Shown: positions 45,435 through 55,395 of the stretch, one piece after another
How the letters are laid out: every line of letters starts with the position of its first letter
Position numbering within the stretch: position 1 is the stretch's first letter
Source: Bidens hawaiensis
Lineage: Eukaryota > Streptophyta > Magnoliopsida > Asterales > Asteraceae
Assembly (NCBI GenBank): GCA_021521415.1
Contig: JAIQDT010011211.1
Location: 1-64,000, forward strand
DNA length: 64,000 nt
Direction: 5' to 3'
Made by a program: the position numbers and the translations under genes
The notes under the pieces: generated by a model
The model's input: the letters and a program-made list of their open reading frames with translations, nothing else
Told to the model about the DNA's origin: nothing
The model's database searches: none

Positions 45435-45690
45435 GAATCGACAATTCATGTATCACCATGACTTTCCGAATTCTCAATCTAAAATGACTAGTAAACGAGT
45501 ATTGGAGATTGACGATTCATGTATCACCATGACTTTTCAATCCTCAATATAAAATATACAAGAAAATGAGTATTGGAGGTTGACAATTCATGTATCACCA
45601 TGACTTTTCAAGTCTCCAACCTCAGAACATAATCGTAAATGGAAATTGAAAATCAACTATTCATGTATCACCATGACTTTTCGGATTTTC
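45435..45690 (-). repeat. leader repeats with conserved core, four units at 72 bases
   Basis: The 20-mer TTCATGTATCACCATGACTT (plus strand) occurs four times, at about 45444, 45516, 45588 and 45660. Flanks differ between units but can pair across the core: in the last unit ATTGAAAATC before and GATTTTCAAT after are perfectly complementary, and in the second TATTGGAGATTGA pairs with TCAATCCTCAATA with one mismatch and one G-U. They lie in the untranslated leader between primer site and gag. Confidence 0.85.
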
Positions 45691-45919
45691 AATCCCAACA
45701 AACGAATATGTAAGTAAAATCAATAAAAATCGAAATTCAGCAAAAATCGAAATATCGCGAAATAAAACATAAAACCATACGCTGCGTCTGCGCAAGCATA
45801 TTTATAAATAACGAGTAATTAACAATAAGCGCGCAAACATGAGATTTCTCTCATGCGCGAGAAGGGACTCTTAGGTATTCTAGGCCGTTACGTCTAACCA
45901 CCTATCCTAAAGTCAACGA

Positions 45920-45931
45920 GCTCTGATACCA
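45920..45931 (-). other. intact element primer binding site (tRNA-iMet)
   Basis: The minus strand reads TGGTATCAGAGC, complementary to the 3' end of plant initiator methionine tRNA, three bases from the 5' LTR. Confidence 0.92.
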
Positions 45932-45934
45932 ATC

Positions 45935-47904
45935 TGTAACACCCCGACCAAAGGCGGATTATACATCGGGGCGCCACATATTGTTTCATTACTCGTGACA
46001 CTATTGGGTGTCAATATTTAATAAATATATTCATTTGCGCACGCGCAACGTAAACACAAGATAACATAAATCAACAAAAATCAATATATTATAAGGCAAA
46101 ATATTCGAACAACAATAACTTGTCTTGATACATTTTAATCTAGGTCCAAAAGTGAAAACGTCCTACGTGTCCACAAGCTCCAAACGTAGCTACAGCAAAC
46201 CTGAACATGTGTTAAAGTAAAACGTCAAACACTTGCGTGTTGGTGAGAAATCAAGTTTAATAGATAATAGATAACAATAATCACTGCGCGCAACACGTGT
46301 ATGTCTGGTGTTTAACAAGGGTGTAATCAGATTGTGATCAAGCCTAAATAGATCATAGTTCATAGTTCAATCCGTGCTCCCAAATGAGCACAAAAACAAG
46401 AAAACATCTGTGCAAGTGTAAACAAAGAAAACCGTAAACGATAGGTCTCCCGTGTTCATCTAATGGATCCATGAAAACTTCGGAATAGGCCGAACAAAGC
46501 GGTTAATGATACACACATACAAATAAACAGCCAAGTAAACGTCCTCAACACATGGGATACTGCGCGACTAAAGTCCATAAATAAGTTTAAGACTCTAAGT
46601 TTGTATGAACACATGAACATCCCAAAACATTAAAAATAAAAAGGGATTAGGTACGAGATTACTCACTTGATAAACGATGCGGTGAAAGATAAAGCAAGAA
46701 CCAACTTTTAAACAAGCACAAGTTAACCTATAATTAAAGATTATTGTTTTAATGATTTGATTTAAGTCTTGATTATAAGTTAGCATAATTAATAAGTAAA
46801 TTATTATATATGATATATATATTACCGGAAAAGCAAGGCAGAACAGGATGGAAGACGAAGGCAAAGAGAGAGGAGACGGCAGAGGAAGAACAACGGCAAG
46901 GAGCAAGGAAGAGAAAGATAATAAGTGTTTTGTGTGCATAGTGTTAGGAAAATAACGTTATTATTTATAGGGAAACCCTAGGGAACACAATCCCTAGAAA
47001 AGGGGAAAAGATCTCAAAAAGCAAAAGATTCCAAAAGCAAAAGATATTAAAAGATATGGCAGCTGCAGGGGACAAGAGAAAAGCTGACAGGTAAAAGTAA
47101 ACAGGCATGGGAGGGTCAGATAAAGGTACTGGTCAAGCATGGAAAAAGCAGATCTCAAAAGATAATGTCAGTCACTTTTTCTGCCAACCAATGGGGTTGG
47201 TGCGCATGCTGCGCCGAAAGTAACTTTTCAGACATAAGATAGGTCAGGTCAACAACACAGAAGATAAGACATCACAAAAGCAAATAGGCTGGATAACAGA
47301 AGAAAAGATACAAGTTATAGCGCGAGAAAGCTTGCGCGCGAGAAGGCATCGAGCGCACGCGCGAGGGCGAAGGCAGACAGAGAACAGTCCACAGCGCGCC
47401 GCGGGAAGAACTATTATCCTTAGCGCGCCGCGGGAAGAATCACAAGTCCTTAGCGCGTCGCGGGAAGAACTACCATTCTTAGCGCGTCGCGGGAAGAACT
47501 ACAATTCTTAGCGCGCTGCGAGAACAGTTCGCCTCGCGTATCGCAGGAACAACTGGTCTTCGCGCAGGCTTCCTTGTAAGGAGTCTGGCGCGTGGAGCTG
47601 CGCAGACAACCTTAGGCGGGAAGAAACAAAGGACACAAAATAAGAGAAGGGGGTTCAAGGTTTAAGGGCGGAACGACAAGAGAGAGAAAGAGACGGGACG
47701 GCAACAAGAGGGAAAAGAAGGCGGAAAGAGAGAAGAAGAGGGACGGGACGGCGGGAAGGAAAAGAGAGGAAGAGGCGGGAAGGAAAATATATTATTATTA
47801 TTAAAAGTAAAGTATAAGTATAAATAAATATTAAATCATAAAAGAAAGAGATCGGATCGGAGAAACGGGTACCTGGGTCGGGTCGGATTCGGGCAGATGT
47901 CACA
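45935..47904 (-). repeat. intact element 5' LTR
   Basis: 1970 bases, nearly identical to 38679-40641. The TATA box is at about 46959-46973 (minus strand). This copy would drive transcription of the gag-pol frame. Confidence 0.95.
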
Positions 47905-48141
47905 AATACTTCTTCACGTCGGCACGCTTCACGAGGTGTTTCGTCGGGACATTGGAATAACAACTTCTTGAGTAGAACGTCGTAGGGAAGTGACACGAAT
48001 ATCGAGGTATGGGCACAGGAATCGAGGAATCGGGGCACAAAATTCGAGGTGGATCGATAGTATGATTTTAGGGTTCTAGAGAGATGTTAGAGAGAGAGAT
48101 GTATGTGTAAATTTGGTGTGAATTGTGAAGATCTCGTACTT

Positions 48142-48293
48142 GCTATTTATAGGCAAAACTCAAGGGCCCATCACGATACGCGATGTCCCTTTGGCTAAGC
48201 CCGTCGCCTATCGCAACGTAGGCTTGGCCAGTCACAGTATAGACCTGCCACGTGTCGCCACGTGGCAGGCGTTGTGCCACGTGTTGACACGTG
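48142..48293 (-). promoter_or_regulatory. solo LTR promoter: TATA box with four G-boxes
   Basis: On the minus strand a TATA box (48142-48153) is preceded by four CACGTG palindromes at 48249-48254, 48259-48264, 48278-48283 and 48288-48293, plus an ACGTGG at about 48308. G-boxes bind plant bZIP and bHLH factors and form the core of abscisic acid and light response elements. Confidence 0.7.
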
Positions 48294-48689
48294 GCGAACA
48301 GTGTGGCTACGTGGCATGCCACGCATCATGTTGTCGACAACCCATCGCGATACGCGATGGGTTTCCCTTTTGATTCATCGCGTATAGCGATGGGTCAGGA
48401 AAACCATAATTTTCATTTAAGTCCTTGAAGTTTAGAATCTGGCAGATTTTGTCCCTTGACTTTGAAAACTTGACGTTTTTAACTCGAAATTTTCGTGATG
48501 TTACATTAGTCATGAGTTACTCGAGTAACATTTAATTAAGTAATTAAATATTATGAGTTACTTAAGTAACATTTAATTAGGTAATTAAATGTACTAAGGA
48601 GTTGTTTTGGTTTACTATAATAGCTTACTCACCACTCTTCCTAAGGAAACAAAAAAGCCCCTAATTTTTCTCATTTCTTCTCTTCTTCT

Positions 48690-50623
48690 ATGGCCATTCT
48701 ATCAACCTCGATTTGGATTATCCTATTCTTTGACTTCACCTTATTATCCTCATCGTACTTTCTACCGATCATTCAAGGCAACAACTCCCAGTGCTCTCTC
48801 TTCACGGGTTCATGGGTCCACGACGATTCCTACCCGGTCTACCAATCCTCTTCTTGCCCTGTCATTGATCCGGATTTCAATTGTCAAATGTATGGCCGAC
48901 CCGACTCCGATTACCTTAAGTACCGCTAGCAACCCACTAATTGTGAGCTCCTCGGGTCAGTCACTATAGTACTTATTCAAATCACTTCGCTTCTTAAATA
49001 TTAAGTTTTGGTTTAAAATAGTTGTACTTTGTGCGTTGATTGTTGTACCTTTGTGGGTTAATTTGACCAGGTTCAACGGGCTTGTGCTTTTGGAAAATTT
49101 GAAACGGAAAACAATATTATTCGTGGGGGACTCGTTAGGGAGGAACCAATGGGAGTCTTTGATTTGTCTGACGTCGTCATCTGTGCCAAGTGCCGCCACC
49201 CAGGTCACAAGAGGATATCCCCTTTCCACATTCAAGTTTTTGGTAAGTCATTATCAGCCGTTAGTGTTTCTAAGTTCATTTGATAAAAGAAAGGAAACGA
49301 AATAAATCAATTCCCTTCTTTTTTTATTTCCTTTCCTTCTTTTCTTTTAACTTTTTTTCCTTTCAATTCTTTCCAGGCGAGGAAGGAACACCTTCCTCCC
49401 AATTTATATTCTTTAATACCTTTTACTTTCGTTTTTTTCTCTTCATTTAAATGAAACTATGATAAACACCGGTTTTATCTTTCTTTCCTTTTCTTTTCTA
49501 AAAAAAACTAAATAACATACCTATTTTTTTCTTTCATTCAATTTCCTTTCATTTCTCTCTCTAACTAGAACTCGGGAACACAGCTACGCGTCTAACATAT
49601 TTTATGGACAGGATTACGATGTAACTTTGTCGTACTACAAGGCGCCGTATTTGGTGGATATTGATTCGGTGGGCGGGCAGAGGGTCCTTAAACTAGAAGA
49701 CATATCGGAAAACGCACAGGCGTGGATGGGCGCCGATGTTCTGTTGTTTAACACCGGTCAGTGGTGGATTCATACGGGGGATAGCCAAGGGTACTTAGTA
49801 TTGTCATTTTATATCTTCCCAAGTGCATTTGATTAAAGAGTGGGTTTATAATATACGGTGCAGGTGGGACGTGATGGAGTCAGGCGGGTCGCTATACCAG
49901 GATATGGATCGTATGGTTGCGATGGAAACTGCGGTGAGGACGTGGGGCCGATGGGTTGATTCTAATATAGACACCGCTAGAACAAGAGTTTTTTTTCGGT
50001 CATTCTCGCCTACTCACTACATGTATGAACCCTCGCTAGTTTAATCTGTCATGCCACATGATATCATGGGATGTTTGGTTTGTGTTTTGATACCTCTGTC
50101 ATGTGATGTCTGTATGTTTATAACATGTGATGTTTAGATAACACAGATTATTCTTTTATTTAGGGATGCACAATTTAGTTTTATTGTAATGTATACGTAC
50201 ATAAATACAAATCTACCTAGTCTATTTTTCCAAAAAAAGTATGTTATTTTTTATCACTATTACCAAAATTAACCTAATGTGGTTTCATTCATTTGCAGCC
50301 CATCAAAATGGAATGCACCGGCAACCACCAAGAGCTGCTATGGCGAGATAGCACCAGTGATCGCATCAGGATTCCCTGAGGTGAACACGAACGAGACGAA
50401 GGTAGTGGGCACGGTGCTAACAGAAATGCAAACCCCGGTCTACTTGATTGACGTCATGACCCTATCGGCAATGAGAAAAGATGCACACCCGTCGATCTAC
50501 AGTGGGGACATGAGCACGGGTCAAAAGGCCGATCCCAATGGCACCCCTTACTGCACCCATTGGTGTCTGCCCGGGTTGCCCGATACATGGAATCAGCTCC
50601 TCTGCGCGGCTTTGTTCTCTTAG
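48690..50623 (+). pseudogene. TBL (DUF231) pseudogene 2
   Basis: Five exons: about 48690-48955, 49071-49242, 49612-49790, 49864-50022, 50299-50623. Exon 1 starts MAILSTSIWI with a hydrophobic segment, then CSLFTGSWVHDDSYPVYQ and GRPDSDYLKYR; the next codon is TAG (48927-48929) in place of the conserved Trp. Exon 2 keeps ILFVGDSLGRNQWESLICL with the GDS serine. Exons 3 and 4 match copy 1 in length (179 and 159 bases) and are open. Exon 5 encodes CYGEIAPV, then DVMTLSAMRKDAHPSIYSG and HWCLPGLPDTWN; the Asp of the catalytic DxxH is Tyr (YCTH). The stop codon and Asp loss together mean that no active esterase could be made. Divergent from copy 1. Confidence 0.88.
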
Positions 50624-51080
50624 GCCAACCCATTTTCAACTCGATTAGAAGTTGTTAAGTTTAATCACAATAAGTCTAGCATAACACTCGGAACAACCTG
50701 ACAATAGGAACATCGGTGATAAAAATTAAAATTCTACGCGCGTCGATAATACATAGATTTTGTTATGTAACCATTTACGAGATTCTAATAATATTACACT
50801 CTAAAGTCGAAAATTTATATATTTAAATAAATGTTAACGTGTTAGACAGATATATACTAATGAGAAAGTAAAGTTACGCACTAAATAACTAAACATATCT
50901 AAATTCAAGTGATTTTATAATTAGCTTGAACAAGCTCAAGGATCGTGTTATTCCTCTTCCTTAAACGTACTGCATATAATTTACATGCAACTAATCAAGT
51001 GCTTATATGCTTAAACATCGATCACTCAAATAATGGCTACAAAAATGGACGTGCAAAATCATGAACTAAATACACTAATG
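50624..51080. other. AT-rich DNA, no gene
   Basis: 3' flank of the TBL pseudogene up to the target site (GACAC) of element C. Nothing recognisable. Confidence 0.5.
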
Positions 51081-51085
51081 GACAC

Positions 51086-52136
51086 TGAAGAGGTAGGTCC
51101 CAGCAGAGCCCAGTTGGACCCGCAAGACTCACCTCAAAGAGGGACGTCTGTGCAGTTGAACCCGCAAGACTCACCTTCAACAGAGACGTCTGCGCAAAGG
51201 CTAAACTCGCAAGACTCACCTTGAAGAGACGTCTGCGCATAAACCAACTGGATCCGCAGGACCCACCATGCTCAGAGACGTGACGTCCTTACGCGCAGTA
51301 CGCAAGCTGTTCCCGCAGGAAAAGCCTCCCAATGGTCGACGTACTCTGCCTGTTCCCGCAGCAACGGATACTAGCCATCAGGGAAGGCTACCCGCGCAGC
51401 AAGGCTACACGCACAATGTACTTAACTCTTAAATAATTCAGTAATGTCACCTGAAGGAGTGAGCAAGCCGGGAACACTCCCGCACAAAGCCGGGAACACT
51501 CCCGCACAAATGAGCCAGTCCGTACGATACTGGAGGATCTTTTGTACTGTACCTGACGAGGTATGGACAAAAGATCTGACCAAAGATACGACAGCTCACT
51601 GACAACAGTATGACGAGTAGCACGCTCTTGTACTGTATGTCACTATCAGCCGCTGCCTACTCACCAACCTGTCGGAGGACGTGCATAGCCTGCAGTTGGT
51701 GAAACAGGAATAGTACACAGCCGGCCTGGTCACTATCAGCCGCTGCCTACCCACCAACCACCAGCATGGCACGTGCGTAGCCCACAGTTGGCAGAACAGG
51801 AATACTATTCAGCCGGCTGTACCTGCTTGGAAACCTACCTTCGGCTATAAATACTCCAACACCTTGGAATGGTATGGACACATTACATTACCTTATCACA
51901 TCTTATCTTTTCTAGCAATCTCTTAATATACACTTATATTCAAGAGCAATCTAGTCTGATTCTCACGCCGGATGGTGGTCACAAGGAGGTACCCCCCTTC
52001 TAAGTGACGAGCTCACGGTGTCTGTTTTGCAAGTCACCAGAAGAACCATCTTTGCCGGACATAACCCCTTGTGGGAAACATCTATTTAACCCCCAGATTA
52101 TCCGTAATCTGGCCGGGGTCAATTAGTGTTTCTTCA
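51086..52136 (+). repeat. element C 5' LTR
   Basis: TGAAGA...TCTTCA, with three tandem ~50-base units near its start and a TATA box GGCTATAAATACTC at about 51843-51856. Confidence 0.93.
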
Positions 52137-52152
52137 TTGGCGCCATCCGTGC
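52137..52152 (+). other. element C primer binding site
   Basis: TTGGCGCCATCCGTGC, identical to element A. Confidence 0.8.
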
Positions 52153-52199
52153 ATAAAAGCTAGAACTAATTCATTCAGTTTTTTCAAATTTCTGGAAAG

Positions 52200-53727
52200 A
52201 TGGTTAAGGTTACTCCGTTGCCAAAGCCAGCGGGTGACCAAGAAATCCCGGTAATCACAACCCCAGCTACTGGAGGAACACCGGCGAGCACACAAATTTT
52301 ACGAACACTACCCCGGTTACTCAAGCCGGGGCAAGTGCAGTAAATTTTACGAACACTACCCCGGTTACCCGAGCCGGGGCAAGTGCAGTAAACAATCCTT
52401 CACTGGGATTCACCAATACCCAGTTGGAGAGACAACAGACGAGGCTCCCCCGAACACTCGATCAAGTTAAAGCGTGGGCCGAAGCACGTCAGAAGGAATT
52501 CCAAGCTGAGTTGGATGAACGCTTGCGTTCACTCCAACAGGCTGACGAATTCGGAAGCACTCAACAGCTCAACATGAGCAATGAGTGCGAATACTTGGAC
52601 GATGATTCGGAGGAATCCGACACCGACGCAAACCCTCGCCATAGGGCGAAAGGGAAGCGTAAGGAAACAGACTTCCAACCGAGAAGGAATTTTGGAGAAA
52701 CCTTCAAACCAAAAAACGCGGGTGGAAACCCACGTGACTTCTCTAAAACCTTCAGACCAACCGCTGCAAATGCGGGAACCTCCAAGTTTGCAAGGGACAT
52801 TGCTGAAGCAATCGCCCCAAGAAATGCCAAACAGATGTCCAACATCGGCACTTATAATGGTATATCCGACCCAGACGATCATTTGAACAGATTCATAGCG
52901 GGGGCAACCGTCAGCAACTGGACGGAACCCACGTGGTGTTATATGTTCCAGATGACGCTGGTCGGAGCAGCCAGAGCGTGGTTCGACCGTCTACCGGTCC
53001 ACCACATCTACGATTGGGCAGACTTCCAACAGAAGTTTAGCCAACACTTCAGCCAACAAAGAAAGTATACCGAAGAGCAATGGACAATCCTCAATTGCAT
53101 TCGAGAGGAAGATGAATCTTTGCTAGACTTCATCACTCGCTTCAACTCAAAGAAGCTAAGTCTGGGTAGTATTAGCGAAGATCTTGTTCGCGCTGCTTTC
53201 ATCCAGGGCACAAAAGACCCAGAGCTCATCAGCACCTTAACGGGTAAAGATGGCATGCCATCCACATGGGATGCCATCATGACAGCAGCTAAACGCTTCG
53301 CAGAAACGGAAAAGCAATTGGGTAGAGATCTTCCCCAGAGCACAAACCTCTACACCCAGAAAACAAGAGAAAACAATGTCCTTACCGCCCGACTAAAAAA
53401 AAGAGGAAGCTAGGCATTTGGCAGTCAAGGGTAAACTTTGACACCTCATCCGGTTTGCACCCTCGGTTAGGCGGAAAGGATAACATGCCGTCGTCAAACC
53501 GGAACTCCCGGTGGACGCCGCTCACCAAAAGCGTCACCGAGATTTTCGACACCGAGAGGCTCCCATGGCCAAAGGCTCCAATAATCCGAGAGCGTCACAA
53601 CGCTGATCAGAGCAAATTATGTGACTTCCACAGGACAAAAGGCCACAACACCGACGAATGCATAGACTTGAAAGACATCATCGAGACATTCGTCAGAGAT
53701 GGAGAACTCGCACACCTCGTGGCGTAA
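52200..53727 (+). pseudogene. gag: element C Gag with two frameshifts
   Basis: The ATG at 52200 opens MVKVTPLPKPAGDQE; the frame is lost near 52290, where the NTTPVTQAGAS repeats begin. The central Gag is open at 52424-53413 (DPDDHLNRFIAGATVS, MFQMTLVGAARAWFDRL, KKLSLGSISEDLVRAAFIQG). An A-run at about 53393-53402 shifts the frame again. The C-terminal part, open at 53455-53727, has the zinc knuckle CDFHRTKGHNTDEC and ends AHLVA. The family's packaging protein is therefore inactive in this copy. Confidence 0.85.
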
Positions 53728-53982
53728 AGGATGCTGAGCAGGCCAACACGAAACTACAGCTACAATGTTGGAGACTACATACTGCGTAAACAACGAGATT
53801 CCGAACCAAGTGCATATCGGCTCGATGGCACTCCCATCCAAACAACATGGAAGGGAGCTCAATTACACAGTCTGCATGTAGATCAATTCCAAACTTGTAA
53901 AAGAAAAGGCCCAGAGCCACTTCTAATGGAAATGATTCTCCGTATCACATTGACGCTGATAATCTTACATTTATACTTATGA
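53728..53982 (+). pseudogene. element C relic of integrase C terminus
   Basis: The translation VGDYILRKQRDSEPSAYRLDG then IQTTWKGAQLHSLHVDQF is the same as in B. Compared with B, 27 bases (GCGTGTAGAACC...) are deleted just after the gag stop. Confidence 0.75.
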
Positions 53983-53984
53983 AC

Positions 53985-55130
53985 TTTCCACACTGATATG
54001 CCGGTCTTCACCGCATACATAAGTGGGGAAGTAAGTCGTTGCGTGTGGAAGGCGGCAAAACCCGCATAAACACAAAAAACGGCCAACCTTCACGCAGGTC
54101 AGTTATAGGTAAAGTTGGGTCATCCCACTAAATGAAAGTGCCGGTCCTACCCGCACAAATCATGATAGAGGAAACCGAACTAACCTATTGACAACCGCAC
54201 GTCGAACGGTTAATTTATTCAAAACACTGATATGCCTGTCTTCACCGCATAAATAAGTGCGAAGAAGTCATTGCGTGTGGAAGGCGGCAAAACCCGTATA
54301 AACACAAAAAACCGCAAACCTTCACGCAAGTCAGTTATAGGTAAAGTTGGGTCATCCCACTAAATGAAAGTGCCGGTCCTACCCGCACAAATCATGATAG
54401 AGGAAACCGAACTAACCTATTGACAACCGCGCGTCGAACGGTTAATTTATTCAAAACACTGATATGCCGGTCTTCACCGCATAAATAAGTGTGAAGAAGT
54501 CATTGCGTGTGGAAGGCGGCAAAACCCGCATAAACACAAAAAACGGCAAACCTTCACGCAGGCCAGTCATAGGTGAAGTTCGGTCATCCCACTAAATGAA
54601 AGTGCCGGTCCTACCCGCACACTCATCATAGAGGAAATTGAACGTTAACCTATTGACAACCGCGCGTCGAACGGTTAACTTATCCAAAACACTGATATGC
54701 CGGTATTCACCGCATAAATAAGTGTGAAAAGAAGTCGTTGCGTGTGGAAGGCGGCAAAACCCGCATAAACACAAAAAAACGGCAAGAATTTCTAAGGAAA
54801 AGATGAGGAAAACCTTCACGCAGGTCAGTCATAGGTAAAGTTTGGTCATCCTACTAAATGCAAGTGACGGTCTTACCCGCACAATCATGATAGAAGAAAC
54901 TGAACATTAACCTATTTACAACCGCGCGTCGAAAGGTTAACTTATTCAGAACACTTAGAAAATCTCTTAAGGAAAAAATGAGGAAAAGCTCCACGCAGGT
55001 CAGATATAGGTAAAGTTTAGCCATCCTACTAAGTGAAAGTGACGGTCTTACCCGCACAATCACGAAAGAGGAAGCAAAACTTTAACCTATTATCTGCCAC
55101 GTTGAAAGGTTAACTTATCCAAAGTACTTA
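53985..55130 (+). repeat. element C ~233-base tandem array
   Basis: Four full units starting CACTGATATGCC at about 53991, 54225, 54457 and 54690, followed by two degenerate units. One more full unit than B. Confidence 0.9.
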
Positions 55131-55395
55131 AGAAATTGCTAAGTTAAACAAAAGTATGCACAAGCGAATCATATATTGTTTATGTGGCAAAACAAGTGCC
55201 AAATTAAACTATAATATGCATGAGCAAGTCGTATAACGTTTATAAAGCAAGAGTGACGGTCCTACCCGCACAAAAGATTTACATTCCTTAAAAATTCAAG
55301 TGTTATAAGAATGGCCAGGTATCTACCCGCCTACAAGAGTGTAAATCTATACAAAAACATAAACCTATCCTAACAGTGGGAAGGGATCTAAAGGT

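Larger units (their letters stand above)
38679..47904 (-). mobile_element. intact Ty3/gypsy chromovirus-like retrotransposon
   Basis: 9226 bases with LTRs of 1963 and 1970 bases and the perfect 5-base duplication AATAC (38674-38678 and 47905-47909). The minus strand is sense: 5' LTR on the right, primer site matching initiator tRNA-Met, a 630-base leader with hairpin-like repeats, a single open gag-pol frame, polypurine tract, 3' LTR. By eye the LTRs differ by about four substitutions and one 7-base indel (GAGCAAG near 46905), so the insertion is very young. Everything needed for autonomous movement appears present. It is inserted in the solo LTR. Confidence 0.95.
37287..48505 (-). mobile_element. 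solo LTR (~1.98 kb), interrupted by the intact Ty3 element
   Basis: Ends TGTCACATCCCC (37287) and GTGATGTTACA (48505), flanked by the 5-base duplication TTAGT (37282-37286 and 48506-48510). The LTR proper is 37287-38678 plus 47910-48505. No coding region belongs to it, so the internal part was lost by LTR-LTR recombination. On the minus strand it starts TGTAACATCACG, has a TATA box CCTATAAATAGC (48142-48153) and a probable transcription start shortly after; hence the orientation. An (AT)n run lies at 38379-38416. Confidence 0.88.

Noticed and set aside
48125..48513. Frames of 68-82 codons in the solo LTR
   Set aside because: Inside LTR promoter sequence, no domain.
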